Assembly: GCF_012689525.1 (NCBI RefSeq)
Contig: NZ_CP051515.1
Span: 1,674,001 to 1,738,000, forward strand
Direction: 5' to 3'
Source of the DNA: Paraburkholderia aromaticivorans
Lineage (GTDB): Bacteria > Pseudomonadota > Gammaproteobacteria > Burkholderiales > Burkholderiaceae
DNA length: 64,000 nt
Made by a program: the position numbers and the translations under genes. The notes under the pieces were generated by a model. That model was not told the origin of the DNA. It did not search any database and was given only the letters and a program-made list of their open reading frames with translations. Of the stretch, positions 63,659-64,000 are shown piece after piece (position 1 is the stretch's first letter; the number at the start of each line of letters is the position of its first letter).

Positions 63659-64000
63659 TCAGAAGAACGCGCCTGTGGGCGGAAGACGCCCAGTGAGCAA
63701 GTTCTGGCCGAGCAGGCGCTCCTTGTAAAGTCGTGGATTGTGCGAGGCAATGACCTTGATGTTGCGCCAGTGCCGGTCCATTGCGCCCACACGCGAGACG
63801 ACCGAGCCGGACCCAAGGTCGATCAGCCAACTCGCGATCTGCGGAGCGAGATCGTCGATCACCACTTTGGCTTCTGCCGCCGAAAGCGTAGCGGCAAGTG
63901 TGCTCTCATATTCGTCGCTGGTGCCATAACTGTCCCACGCTCGTTGCAGCGCGCCGACAGCGCGATCGACAGTCGCCTCGGCGCTGGCCGCATACGCGCG
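63659..64000 (-). CDS. SfnB-like acyl-CoA dehydrogenase-family protein (partial, N-terminus off the right edge)
   Basis: Only the last 113 residues are visible: two helices, then DDLAPQIASWLIDLGSGSVV and the C-terminal pattern AMDRHWRNIKVIASHNPRLY and LLGQNLLTGRLPPTGAFF. This matches sulfur-acquisition oxidoreductases (SfnB/DszC-like flavin enzymes of the acyl-CoA dehydrogenase fold). Converges on the SsuD-like gene, 66 bp apart. Consistent with organosulfur use; full domain content cannot be judged. Confidence 0.8.
   Translation of the reverse strand, partial: RAYAASAEATVDRAVGALQRAWDSYGTSDEYESTLAATLSAAEAKVVIDDLAPQIASWLIDLGSGSVVSRVGAMDRHWRNIKVIASHNPRLYKERLLGQNLLTGRLPPTGAFF

Overview
The window reads as chromosomal DNA of a beta-proteobacterium of the Burkholderia/Paraburkholderia type. 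The basis is high GC coding sequence with strong G/C third positions, a DUF4148 secreted protein, Burkholderia-style porin and ribose-type ABC genes, and the family-level resemblance of nearly every housekeeping protein. No rRNA, tRNA or CRISPR array was seen. Assignments rest on reading motifs by eye; no database search was run.

Layout. (1) 1-2585: the start of an RND efflux pump permease running off the left edge, an 18-bp inverted repeat in its promoter region, and a DUF4148 protein. (2) 2638-12121: a scarred accessory region. It holds three related genes with the same leader and N-terminal module: one intact 696-residue protein with tandem helix-turn-helix repeats and a nuclear-localisation-like motif, one inverted and frameshifted copy, and one with a different C-terminus. 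It also holds a small unknown gene, a serine recombinase truncated by an IS5-type remnant, two istB (IS21) fragments, a small Gly/Ser-rich protein and a ribbon-helix-helix regulator. (3) 12294-25364: one tightly overlapping type III secretion operon, sctC-D-F?-I-J-K-L-Q-R-S-T-U-V-N-O. SctU ends before its NPTH autocleavage domain. A divergent gene beyond it encodes a DUF1521 (metal-inducible self-cleaving) protein, a fold known from rhizobial T3 effectors. (4) 27478-41907: two ribose-type ABC transporters flanking deoxyribose-phosphate aldolase, a double aldehyde dehydrogenase and a ribokinase-family kinase, closed by a DeoR regulator. Together they suggest uptake and breakdown of deoxyribose or a related sugar to acetaldehyde/acetate and glyceraldehyde-3-phosphate. 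(5) 42103-44855: a porin fragment abutting a truncated secreted protein, a phosphoesterase and a gene-poor stretch. (6) 44856-64000: TonB-ExbB-ExbD-ExbD with a zinc deacylase, a TonB-dependent receptor, two amino-acid-type binding proteins, a fused permease-ATPase, two GNAT acetyltransferases, four luciferase-like flavin monooxygenases and the end of an SfnB-like dehydrogenase. A hipBA toxin-antitoxin module sits within this cluster.

Working together: the cluster in (6) matches in content the Bacillus ytm/yxe logic (import an S-substituted cysteine, N-acetylate it, oxidise it with a flavin monooxygenase, deacetylate it), with an added TonB-dependent outer-membrane step. The secretion operon in (3) and the modular genes in (2) are plausibly secretion machine and cargo. 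The most unusual signals are the effector-like inverted gene pair that could exchange C-termini by inversion, the candidate nuclear HTH-repeat protein, the SctU without its switch domain, and a 27-bp-periodic operator array in front of hipB.
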